Of a DNA stretch of 9,757 bases, positions 1 to 6,116 are shown piece by piece (the stretch's first letter is position 1; each line of letters begins with the position of its first letter). Under the pieces are notes generated by a model. It saw only the letters and a list, made by a program, of their open reading frames with translations. It was not told the DNA's origin and did no database searches. Origin of the DNA: Chloroflexota bacterium (GTDB lineage: Bacteria > Chloroflexota > Dehalococcoidia > JACQTR01); assembly GCA_016210705.1 (NCBI GenBank), contig JACQTR010000125.1, forward strand, positions 1 through 9,757. The letters run 5' to 3'. The position numbers and the translations under genes were made by a program.

Positions 1-620
1 CGCTCCCCGATGAGGCAGACCATGAGGTGGACATCATCATAGTTGGTGGTGATACTGTTGGCGATGTTTTTGAGTAGAACGGTTTTACCCGCCTTGGGAG
101 GGGATACGATAAGCCCCCGCTGCCCACGACCGATGGGAGCAATGAGGTTGATAAGACGGCCAGATAGGTTTTGCGGGACTGTTTCTAGGTTGATCAGTCT
201 ATCGGGGAATATAGGGGTCAAGTTTTCAAAGTAGGGGCGATTTTTCGCCACCTCAGGGTCAACGCCGTTTACCACCTCCACCCGCAACAACCCGTAATAC
301 TTTTCGTTATCTTTGGGGTGACGAACCTGGCCCATTACCAAGTCGCCAGTGCGTAGGGCGAAGCGGCGAATTTGGGACTGGGAAACATAGACATCGTTGA
401 GACTGGGGAGAAGCCCATCCTGGCGCAAAAAGCCGTAGCCGTCGTCCACAATCTCTAGAACCCCTTGACGAAGGAGATGCCCCTGTTGTTCGGTGTGCAC
501 CTGAAGCAAGCGGAAGACCAGGTCCTGCTTCTTCAAATTAGTGTACCCCGAGATACCCAACTCCTTTGCTATGTCTACTAACTCTTCTCGGGACTTGCTT
601 TCCAGCTCAACGATGTTCAC
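1..620 (-). CDS. rho: Transcription termination factor Rho, N-terminal part (runs off left edge)
   Basis: Rho is a hexameric RNA-dependent ATPase that ends transcription by pulling on untranslated nascent RNA in the cytoplasm. My translation gives 206 complete residues. An N-terminal helical domain (about 1-48) contains the LKKQDLVFRLL stretch. The RNA-binding cold-shock-like domain (about 50-125) has the RNP1-like DGYGFLR at about 60-66 and the conserved VYVSQSQIRRFALRTGD. The ATPase core begins with PIGRGQRGLI (about 162-171) and the Walker A PPKAGKT (about 174-180), and ends at LIGER at the window edge. There is no large N-terminal insertion of the kind seen in some actinobacterial Rhos. 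The start is GTG at 620: an in-frame TAA lies two codons upstream, and GGAGAG sits 6 nt before it. The catalytic C-terminal part, including Walker B, lies outside the window, so this is an edge truncation and not a pseudogene. Confidence 0.97.
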   Translation of the reverse strand, partial: MNIVELESKSREELVDIAKELGISGYTNLKKQDLVFRLLQVHTEQQGHLLRQGVLEIVDDGYGFLRQDGLLPSLNDVYVSQSQIRRFALRTGDLVMGQVRHPKDNEKYYGLLRVEVVNGVDPEVAKNRPYFENLTPIFPDRLINLETVPQNLSGRLINLIAPIGRGQRGLIVSPPKAGKTVLLKNIANSITTNYDDVHLMVCLIGE

Positions 621-626
621 GGCTTA

Positions 627-632
627 CTCTCC
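627..632 (-). promoter_or_regulatory. Ribosome binding site of rho
   Basis: GGAGAG on the minus strand, 6 nt before the GTG start at 620. It supports that non-ATG start, as there is no in-frame ATG between the upstream stop codon and this GTG. Confidence 0.75.
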
Positions 633-637
633 ACTAC

Positions 638-661
638 AAGCATCTTGGGTTAAAGATGCTT
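638..661 (-). repeat. Perfect 9-bp inverted repeat at the predicted 5' end of the rho transcript
   Basis: AAGCATCTT (638-646) and AAGATGCTT (653-661) are exact reverse complements around a 6-nt spacer. On the minus strand the arms begin at about the predicted transcription start of the rho promoter and end a few bases before the ribosome site. Seen: the perfect repeat and its position. Inferred: it is either a 5'-terminal RNA hairpin (stability or translation control) or a palindromic operator over the start point. No U-tract follows it in the rho direction, so it is not a terminator for that transcript. Confidence 0.7.
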
Positions 662-665
662 AAAA

Positions 666-695
666 ATTATACCATTCATTGTCAAGCTCCGTCAA
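666..695 (-). promoter_or_regulatory. Sigma-70/sigma-A type promoter of rho
   Basis: On the minus strand, -35 TTGACG (690-695), an 18-nt spacer and -10 TATAAT (666-671). The -10 is preceded by TGG, an extended -10 element. It lies in the transaldolase-rho gap and should start transcription near 657-660, giving a leader of about 40 nt. A second TTGACA lies only 8 nt from the -10, too close to act as its -35. This means rho can be transcribed independently of the pyrG-tal unit upstream. Confidence 0.8.
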
Positions 696-736
696 AAATA
701 CTGACAGAGGGCTGATTTTAGGCATTATGCCCAGTC

Positions 737-1408
737 TTAAGAACCAGCTAAGCCAACCGTCAGCCCGAAGGCCTTCTGCCAATCTTCGGCGAACCGCTGG
801 ATCCCGACGTCCGTGAGAGGGTGATGCACCATTTGCGTTAGAACCTTATAGGGCACGGTGGCAATGTGAGCCCCAGCCTTGGCCGCCGCCAAACAGTGCA
901 TGGGATGACGTAAGCTAGCAGCGACAACTTGGGTAGGCAACTGATAACGGCGAAACACCTCCACAATATCAGCTACCAGACTCATCCCATCCTGTCCCAC
1001 GTCATCCAGCCTACCGACAAAAGGGCTTACATAAGATGCTCCGGCCAGGGCACTCAATAAGGCCTGATTAACGGAAAAACAGAGTGTTAAATTAGTTTTT
1101 ATATTGTCTCTAGCCAGGGCCGATGCTGCTTCCAAACCTGAGGGTGTAATGGGGATCTTTACTACGATGTTAGGTGCCCAAGAAGCCAACTCTCGGGCCT
1201 CGTCAACCATTGAATCCGCGTCACCACTGAGAACCTCGGCACAAACAGGGCCATCCACCAAAGAGCAGATTTCCAAAATGGCCTGCTTAAAATCTGCCCC
1301 CTCTTCTTTGGCTACTAAAGAGGGATTGGTGGTCACCCCGCCTATAACGCCCCAGCGTGTTCCGTGGCGGATTTCTTCAACGTTAGCGGTATCTAGAAAG
1401 ATACGCAT
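737..1408 (-). CDS. tal: Small (TalC/FSA-family) transaldolase
   Basis: Cytoplasmic class I aldolase of 223 residues, the usual size for the compact transaldolase / fructose-6-phosphate aldolase subfamily. Visible landmarks are FLDTAN at the N-terminus, GVTTNPSL (about 24-31), the Schiff-base lysine in VVKIP (Lys84), NLTLCFS (about 106-112) and SPFVGRLDD (about 128-136). The residue matching Tyr131 of E. coli FsaA is Phe130 here, as in true transaldolases, and the NLTL-FS motif is also transaldolase-like. I therefore favour moving dihydroxyacetone units between sugar phosphates (pentose phosphate pathway) over cleavage of fructose 6-phosphate. The ATG start has AAGAGG 4 nt before it. It lies 38 nt after pyrG and is probably co-transcribed with it. 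Automated annotation may well name it fsa. Confidence 0.93.
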   Translation of the reverse strand: MRIFLDTANVEEIRHGTRWGVIGGVTTNPSLVAKEEGADFKQAILEICSLVDGPVCAEVLSGDADSMVDEARELASWAPNIVVKIPITPSGLEAASALARDNIKTNLTLCFSVNQALLSALAGASYVSPFVGRLDDVGQDGMSLVADIVEVFRRYQLPTQVVAASLRHPMHCLAAAKAGAHIATVPYKVLTQMVHHPLTDVGIQRFAEDWQKAFGLTVGLAGS

Positions 1409-1446
1409 CCTGCCTCTTTACTGTAGCATGAGACAATGTCCTTCGT

Positions 1447-3084
1447 CTACCCCTTCTTGTTCCAAGGTAGTGGATATTGGCTTCCCTCCCTAAGTATACC
1501 CTTGGCCACACCAATGAAATCACGGAACAGGGGATGCGGTCTTTCCGGCCGAGAGGTGAACTCGGGATGAAATTGGGTCCCAACCATCCAGGGGTGTTCT
1601 TGTAGCTCGCTGATCTCCACCAGACGACCATCGGGAGAAAGACCACTGGCCTGCCACCCCGCCTTCTCCATAGCCTCGCGGTATATGTTATTGAACTCAA
1701 AACGGTGCCGATGACGCTCGTGAACCACCGAAGTTCCATAGGCAGAGGCAGCTCGAGTGCCCGACACCAAGTGGCAGGGATAGAGACCTAAGCGCATAGT
1801 GCCTCCTTTAGCCTCCACACCCTTTTGTTCGGGCAGAAGATCGATGACAGGATAAGGAGTGTCCTGATCGAACTCGGTGGAATTGGCCCTAGACCCCAAG
1901 GCGTAGCGGGCATACTCAATTACCATAACCTGCATGCCTAGGCAAAGCCCCAGGTAGGGTATCCCCCGTTCCCGAGCGTAGCGAGCCGCCTTTACCATAC
2001 CTTCGATACCTCTGAGGCCGAATCCCCCAGGCACCACGACCCCCCCCACTGAGTCTAGGACGCCATCACAGCCGTTGTTCTCCAGATCTTCGGAATGAAC
2101 CCAGACCACTTCCACCTGGCGATCATGGTAGATCCCGGCGTGGCACAGGGCCTCCCGAACCGAGATATAGGAATCCTGAAGCTCCACATATTTGCCGACC
2201 AAGGCTATGGGCAGGGTTTCCTTAGGACGCTTCATCTGTTCCACCAACTGGTGCCACCCCTTCCAATCAGGGGCTCGGTTCGGTAACCCCAGCCGCCCCA
2301 CCAGTAGTTCGCCTAGACCAGCCTCTTCCAAGATAAGGGGCACTTCATAGATAGTGGAAGCGGTCTCTAGAGGCACCACAGCCTGTTTATCAACATCGCA
2401 AAAAAGGGCAATCTTATCTTTTATATCGTCGGACATTGGGAAATCGCTGCGGCAGACTATGACATCGGGCTGGATGCCGATGCCACGCAGCTCTCGGACG
2501 CTATGCTGGGTGGGTTTGGTCTTCAATTCCTTAGTAGCGGCGATGTAAGGAAGGAGGGTAACATGGATGTAGAAGACGTTGTCCCGGCCCACGTCTTTGC
2601 GCATCTGGCGTATGGCCTCAAGAAAGGGAAGCCCTTCGATATCTCCCACTGTTCCCCCCACTTCGACTATCACCACATCGGCTTGGGAAACCCGGGCTAC
2701 CTCTTGGATACGTTCTTTGATCTCATTTGTAATATGAGGAATGGGTTGAATAGTTCCTCCCAAGAAATCGCCCCGCCTCTCTTTAGCTATGACAGCATTA
2801 TAGATCTGGCCGGTAGATATGCTAGAGACTCGGCCAAGGTTGATATCAATAAATCGCTCGTAGTGACCCAGGTCGAGATCGGTTTCGGCGCCGTCCTCGG
2901 TAACGAAGACCTCACCGTGCTGGTATGGGGACATGGTTCCTGGGTCTACGTTAATATAAGGGTCCAGTTTCTGGATGGAGACACTGATCTGTCGACTTTT
3001 AAGGATGCGCCCAATGGAGGCCACTGTGATCCCTTTACCTACAGAACTGACCACACCGCCAGTTACAAATATATATTTAGCCAA
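1447..3084 (-). CDS. pyrG: CTP synthase (glutamine-hydrolysing)
   Basis: Makes CTP from UTP, ATP and glutamine, the last step of pyrimidine nucleotide synthesis, in the cytoplasm. The 545-residue protein has both expected halves. The amidoligase domain has KYIFVTGGVVSSVGKG at the N-terminus (P-loop about 13-18), QKLDPYINVDPGTMSPYQHGE and KTKPTQHSVREL. The class I glutamine amidotransferase domain has nucleophile Cys381 in GLCLGMQ and His506/Glu508 in FHPEFTSRP. The start is TTG at 3084. This gives LAKYIFVTGG, matching the family's usual MAKY or MPKY start, with GGAG 7 nt upstream. A longer reading from another TTG at 3102 adds six residues (MCRRRW) unlike the family and would place that GGAG inside the gene. 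A promoter lies upstream at 3226-3255. The P-loop SVGKG, where many bacteria have SLGKG, recalls Chloroflexota sequences. Confidence 0.97.
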   Translation of the reverse strand: MAKYIFVTGGVVSSVGKGITVASIGRILKSRQISVSIQKLDPYINVDPGTMSPYQHGEVFVTEDGAETDLDLGHYERFIDINLGRVSSISTGQIYNAVIAKERRGDFLGGTIQPIPHITNEIKERIQEVARVSQADVVIVEVGGTVGDIEGLPFLEAIRQMRKDVGRDNVFYIHVTLLPYIAATKELKTKPTQHSVRELRGIGIQPDVIVCRSDFPMSDDIKDKIALFCDVDKQAVVPLETASTIYEVPLILEEAGLGELLVGRLGLPNRAPDWKGWHQLVEQMKRPKETLPIALVGKYVELQDSYISVREALCHAGIYHDRQVEVVWVHSEDLENNGCDGVLDSVGGVVVPGGFGLRGIEGMVKAARYARERGIPYLGLCLGMQVMVIEYARYALGSRANSTEFDQDTPYPVIDLLPEQKGVEAKGGTMRLGLYPCHLVSGTRAASAYGTSVVHERHRHRFEFNNIYREAMEKAGWQASGLSPDGRLVEISELQEHPWMVGTQFHPEFTSRPERPHPLFRDFIGVAKGILREGSQYPLPWNKKG

Positions 3085-3219
3085 CCAACGTCTCCGGCAC
3101 AAGGTTTAAGAATACTGATTCAGATATAATGAAGACAGAAAAAGAAACCTGCGGAATATCCCCAAGTGGAGCGCTGTTTCGGTCGCTACTAAGAGGCCAA
3201 TAACTCACGGAGCCGCTTC
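3085..3219 (-). promoter_or_regulatory. pyrG leader region (about 135 nt)
   Basis: The predicted transcript from the promoter at 3226-3255 has a leader of about 135 nt, long for a housekeeping gene. It contains a 17-nt almost pure pyrimidine tract on the minus strand (3131-3147), about 45 nt before the start codon. Only weak, short stems could be drawn by eye, such as CTCC/GGGG upstream of the tract. The predicted start lacks the GGGC that underlies the Bacillus pyrG reiterative-transcription attenuator, so that mechanism is not supported. Regulation by this leader is an inference from its length. Confidence 0.35.
3092..3095 (-). promoter_or_regulatory. Ribosome binding site deciding the pyrG start
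   Basis: GGAG on the minus strand lies exactly 7 nt before the TTG at 3084, in good position for that start. It lies downstream of the alternative TTG at 3102, which has no comparable purine-rich site before it. Confidence 0.65.
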
Positions 3220-3225
3220 GAACTT

Positions 3226-3255
3226 ATAATAACTAACCACCTCTAACTTTGTCAA
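3226..3255 (-). promoter_or_regulatory. Sigma-70/sigma-A type promoter of pyrG-tal
   Basis: On the minus strand, -35 TTGACA (3250-3255), an 18-nt spacer and -10 TATTAT (3226-3231). The -35 hexamer is perfect and the -10 has one mismatch. The -35 contains the TGA stop codon of the methyltransferase gene (3252-3254), so the promoter is packed directly against the preceding coding region. The spacer length equals that of the rho promoter. Confidence 0.7.
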
Positions 3256-4457
3256 GCCCTGCCTTGGGTTGATGAGTTAAAATCATCCTCCTCCCAAAAA
3301 TGTTGTGGGTATTTAGCTTTAAGCAGGGAGATGTGATCAATAGTAAGTAGAGGTACGGGCAGGTGGTCCGATTCCCTTTTGACCGCGGACGAGTTCAAGC
3401 CAGTTAGCCGCGGATCCTCCAACTCCTTAGCCTGGATTAGTACCCCAAAGTTCCCCATTCCTTCAGGGCGCAGGAGCTCGCCCATGGCGAAGTGGTTAGC
3501 ATCGTATTCCTTCTGTTTTAGGCCCATGTAAGCCAGCTCTTTCATCATGGAAATTAAGCCTAGATTGGTCAAAAACCGGCGCTGGCTGACAAAGCCCAGG
3601 CAGCAAACTCCGTGTTCTTGGCCAGTTACGACTAGAGAGGTAAAGTCCACATGGGCAGTGATGTCCTGGTGCCCGATGCGGCGATAGAAGTCGCTGTTGG
3701 CCATATGACGATGATAACAAAGAAGGGTGCCTTGACGACGCTGAGTGGAGTACAATTGGTGGGCGGGATAGCCATAATCAATGGTAAGTATAAAGCCTTT
3801 TGCCAGAGCTTGGGCTACTCCCGCTATCCACCGCGTCGCCTCCAGATTGACCTCTACCTGCCAACCCTCCTCAAGCTTTACATTCACCCTTCTGAGGTAT
3901 TCTTTAATCTCAACTGAGGAGGGCTTGTCCACGACCTCTACCAGGCTGTCGTCTTCTAAGTCTACATATATTTCTTTAAGCTCTCCTCCTTGGCAAGTAA
4001 CGCGATGAGTAGGGAACGCATCCACGAGTTCGTTAGAAAGAAAACAGCCCGTAACCCCCAGAGGAAGCCGCGATAAGCTAGCGCCCTCTCGTTCCAGAGT
4101 TTGGTAGTCCAGAGAATTGGTGAAAGCTGACAAATGAGGGAGATAACCTAAGACATCTTGGCGGAGTAAGCCCTTACCAGCTCCCATCTCCACTACCGTA
4201 AAAGGCTGGGGTCTTCCCAAAACCCCCCACATCTCCTCCAATTGGAGGGCTATGAGGGCCCCAAAGGCAGGGTGGGTGCTGGGACTAGTATAAAAGTCCC
4301 CCTGGGCTCCAACCCGCTCTATTCCCGAGGTGTAATAACCCACAGAGGGTGTATAGAGGGCCATCTCCATAAAAGTAGCAAAGGTGATCTTCCCTTCCCG
4401 CTTTATCCTTTCTTTGATCAGTTCCTCCAGGTCTCCACTTTGAGTCTTACGAAGCAC
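3252..4457 (-). CDS. MidA/NDUFAF7-family SAM-dependent methyltransferase
   Basis: A 401-residue class I methyltransferase of the MidA (COG1565) family. The family signature GDFYTSPSTHPAFG is at about 53-66. SAM-binding motif I is VVEMGAGKG (about 88-96), followed by SNELVDAFPTHR (about 141-152), TIDYGYP (about 225-231) and GHQDITAHVDFT (about 262-273). The mitochondrial member NDUFAF7 dimethylates an arginine of a complex I subunit during assembly. Bacterial members are mostly uncharacterised, so the substrate here is unknown. The start is GTG at 4457. It immediately follows the TAA of the molybdoenzyme gene, with AAGGA and GGAG sites in the last codons of that gene, so the two are probably translationally coupled. 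No signal peptide or membrane segment was seen, so it is expected to be cytoplasmic. A role in maturing a respiratory or redox protein is inference from the family and from its partner. Confidence 0.88.
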   Translation of the reverse strand: MLRKTQSGDLEELIKERIKREGKITFATFMEMALYTPSVGYYTSGIERVGAQGDFYTSPSTHPAFGALIALQLEEMWGVLGRPQPFTVVEMGAGKGLLRQDVLGYLPHLSAFTNSLDYQTLEREGASLSRLPLGVTGCFLSNELVDAFPTHRVTCQGGELKEIYVDLEDDSLVEVVDKPSSVEIKEYLRRVNVKLEEGWQVEVNLEATRWIAGVAQALAKGFILTIDYGYPAHQLYSTQRRQGTLLCYHRHMANSDFYRRIGHQDITAHVDFTSLVVTGQEHGVCCLGFVSQRRFLTNLGLISMMKELAYMGLKQKEYDANHFAMGELLRPEGMGNFGVLIQAKELEDPRLTGLNSSAVKRESDHLPVPLLTIDHISLLKAKYPQHFWEEDDFNSSTQGRA

Positions 4458-6068
4458 TTATTCCTTCTCCGCTATTTTAACAGTGATAGTGTGGTATCCG
4501 GAAGCTCCATCAGGCAAAGGCCGCTTTCCCTCCTTGATTTGGAGTTTTCCTTGGCCATCAGTGGCTCTCACCACAAGATGATAGGTCCCAGTACGCAAGG
4601 GAAGCCACTCTTGACTCCATAATACCCAGCTATAAGGAGAAGAGGTAGGTTGTAGCTGAGCTTCTTTCCATATCTGGCCACCATCGATACTTATCTCAAC
4701 TTTAGATATTCCTCTATCTCCAGCGAAAGCTACGCCGCCCATCATGGCTGGTTCGGGAGGCATAGTCTGCTCATCGGATATCTTTCTATCTTCCTCAGCA
4801 TTTACATTACCCATAGTGGTTGGCTTGGGAACAAAAACCGTTCCCGAGGATGGTACATCGATGCGGGAGGTAGTCTTGATAATAGCAGTATCGCTCCAGC
4901 CCCTTCTTTGCCAGTATCCCTGATAGTCATAATCCACAATTTCGATTTTAGAGAGCCATTTAACGTTCTTCATGCCGTAGATCCCCGGTATGATGAGCCG
5001 AGCCGGAAAGCCATGGCTCTTGGGCAGAGGTTCTCCGTTCATATCATAGGCCACTAATACGTCCTGGGTTAGACCCTGCTTCAAAGTAAAACTATCACTA
5101 TAGTCATCCCAGGCGTAGGCTACCACCTCTTGGGCGTTAGCCGCCATTCCTGCCTCGGCCAGCAAATGGCGTAGGGTTACCCCTCTCCATAAGGCATTAC
5201 CCATAAGATGCCCACCTACCTCATTACTGATGCATTCCAGAGTAGCGATCATCTCTTGCGCTGGAAGAGCTCGCAATTCATCGTAAGTTAGTTCTAAGGG
5301 GTTGTTTACCAAACCAGTCAATATTAAGCGCCATTCCTTAATGGGGACGTCGGGTTCAAAAAGGTCTTTAGCCACTATGTAAAAATGTTCGTTGGGGGTT
5401 ACATAACTAGGCATGGTGCCCCGAGAGGTAGCCACCCTCTTCCCCAACTGATAGAGGAGCCGCCATAAGCCGCCCACGGTGGCCACAACTAAAAGACCCA
5501 GGGCTACTTTAGTTAGAAGCTGTCGCCGAATGTAAGCATTTTCTGACGTCATGGCGGCAGGCCGTAGGCTATTATAAAGCAGCGGGAGGGAGAAAGCATA
5601 AATTAAATAGGCTATGAGAGTCGAAGACGCTACACGTATGGTACCAGCGTGAGTGGAACTACCCCAAAATCCAGCGCCCAAGGCTGGAACGAGGACGCTC
5701 ATGGTAAAAAGCCAAACGCCAAGAGCCATAGGGACGAGGGCCCAAGATACTTTCCACCATGGACCAGGAGACCGCCAAATCCGGACGTATAGCATGCCCA
5801 AAAGACCAGCCACAATCATTTGCCCCAAGGTGAGGCCTACGTATAGAAGGGGTTTGGCATAGTATCCCAAAGCGTTCAATAAATAAGAGAAGATAAAAAG
5901 CGGAAGAAGACTCAACACTTTGTCGGCTAAAATATCCAACAAAGAGGGGACATCCAACCAGATACGCAGGAGAAACATGGCCAAGGCCATGATTAGTCCC
6001 GCCACAAGACCAGCTACAAATCCGATACTCTTATATGCCCCTTGGGTAGTCTCTATTTTCTGGTTCAT
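4458..6068 (-). CDS. Polytopic membrane molybdopterin oxidoreductase (sulfite oxidase fold)
   Basis: The 536-residue protein joins a membrane domain to a sulfite-oxidase-type molybdenum cofactor domain. Hydrophobic segments lie at about 15-35, 48-68, 73-95, 107-130, 145-166 and 185-205. The last is preceded by YIRRQLLTK, a twin-arginine-like motif at 181-182. The catalytic core (about 225-400) has ATLECISN, with Cys279 as probable molybdenum ligand, then GNALWRGVTLRHLL, LVAYDMNGEPLPKSHGFPARLIIPG and YGMKNVKWLSKIEIV. The C-terminal region (about 400-536) looks like the Ig-like dimerisation domain, with SKVEISIDGGQIW. Positive charges cluster in alternate loops, giving an N-out topology with the catalytic domain outside the cytoplasm. 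The membrane part contains no histidines and so is not a b-type cytochrome. Substrate and electron partner cannot be told from the sequence. The ATG start lacks a clear ribosome site. Confidence 0.9.
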   Translation of the reverse strand: MNQKIETTQGAYKSIGFVAGLVAGLIMALAMFLLRIWLDVPSLLDILADKVLSLLPLFIFSYLLNALGYYAKPLLYVGLTLGQMIVAGLLGMLYVRIWRSPGPWWKVSWALVPMALGVWLFTMSVLVPALGAGFWGSSTHAGTIRVASSTLIAYLIYAFSLPLLYNSLRPAAMTSENAYIRRQLLTKVALGLLVVATVGGLWRLLYQLGKRVATSRGTMPSYVTPNEHFYIVAKDLFEPDVPIKEWRLILTGLVNNPLELTYDELRALPAQEMIATLECISNEVGGHLMGNALWRGVTLRHLLAEAGMAANAQEVVAYAWDDYSDSFTLKQGLTQDVLVAYDMNGEPLPKSHGFPARLIIPGIYGMKNVKWLSKIEIVDYDYQGYWQRRGWSDTAIIKTTSRIDVPSSGTVFVPKPTTMGNVNAEEDRKISDEQTMPPEPAMMGGVAFAGDRGISKVEISIDGGQIWKEAQLQPTSSPYSWVLWSQEWLPLRTGTYHLVVRATDGQGKLQIKEGKRPLPDGASGYHTITVKIAEKE

Positions 6069-6078
6069 CGGAAGTTAA

Positions 6079-6096
6079 GGTAAATTGAGATTCACC
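6079..6096 (-). repeat. Small hairpin just before the molybdoenzyme start
   Basis: On the minus strand GGTGAAT and ATTTACC can pair over 7 bp (one G-U) around a 4-nt CTCA loop, ending 10 nt before the ATG at 6068. It fills about 40% of the 48-nt gap after aspA. There is no U-tract after it, so it is not an intrinsic terminator. It might affect translation or RNA processing. A stem this short could also be chance. Confidence 0.35.
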
Positions 6097-6116
6097 CGCC
6101 AGGTAAAGAAATTAGC

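Noticed and set aside
721..731. Short palindrome GGCAT-T-ATGCC after tal
   Set aside because: The arms are 5 bp with a single central base, too small a loop for an RNA hairpin and common by chance.
681..735. Possible intrinsic terminator between tal and rho (ACTGGGC pairing with GCCC and CAGT, then a T-run)
   Set aside because: The stem is only 4+3 bp with a multi-base bulge and a long loop. The T-run is part of the rho promoter -35 region. Not convincing without folding energies.
1104..1493. Plus-strand open frame of 129 codons across the tal-pyrG junction
   Set aside because: Antisense to the conserved transaldolase coding region; low-complexity Ser/Pro-rich translation with no family likeness.
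1383..1739. Minus-strand open frame of 118 codons overlapping the end of pyrG and the start of tal
   Set aside because: Out of frame with the well-supported pyrG glutaminase domain, whose HPEF motif and normal C-terminus are intact; its translation resembles nothing.
2503..3129. Open frame of 208 codons on the plus strand opposite pyrG
   Set aside because: It lies almost wholly antisense to the highly conserved start of CTP synthase, shows no recognisable domain, and is explained by the codon pattern of the real gene.
3085..3220. Bacillus-type CTP-sensing pyrG attenuator
   Set aside because: The predicted transcript start lacks the initial GGGC needed for G reiteration, and no clear terminator hairpin with a matching U-tract was found.
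3125..3230. Two TATAAT hexamers on the plus strand (3125-3130 and 3225-3230)
   Set aside because: No plus-strand gene lies downstream and no matching -35 was seen at proper spacing. The second is the A/T-rich minus-strand -10 region read on the other strand.
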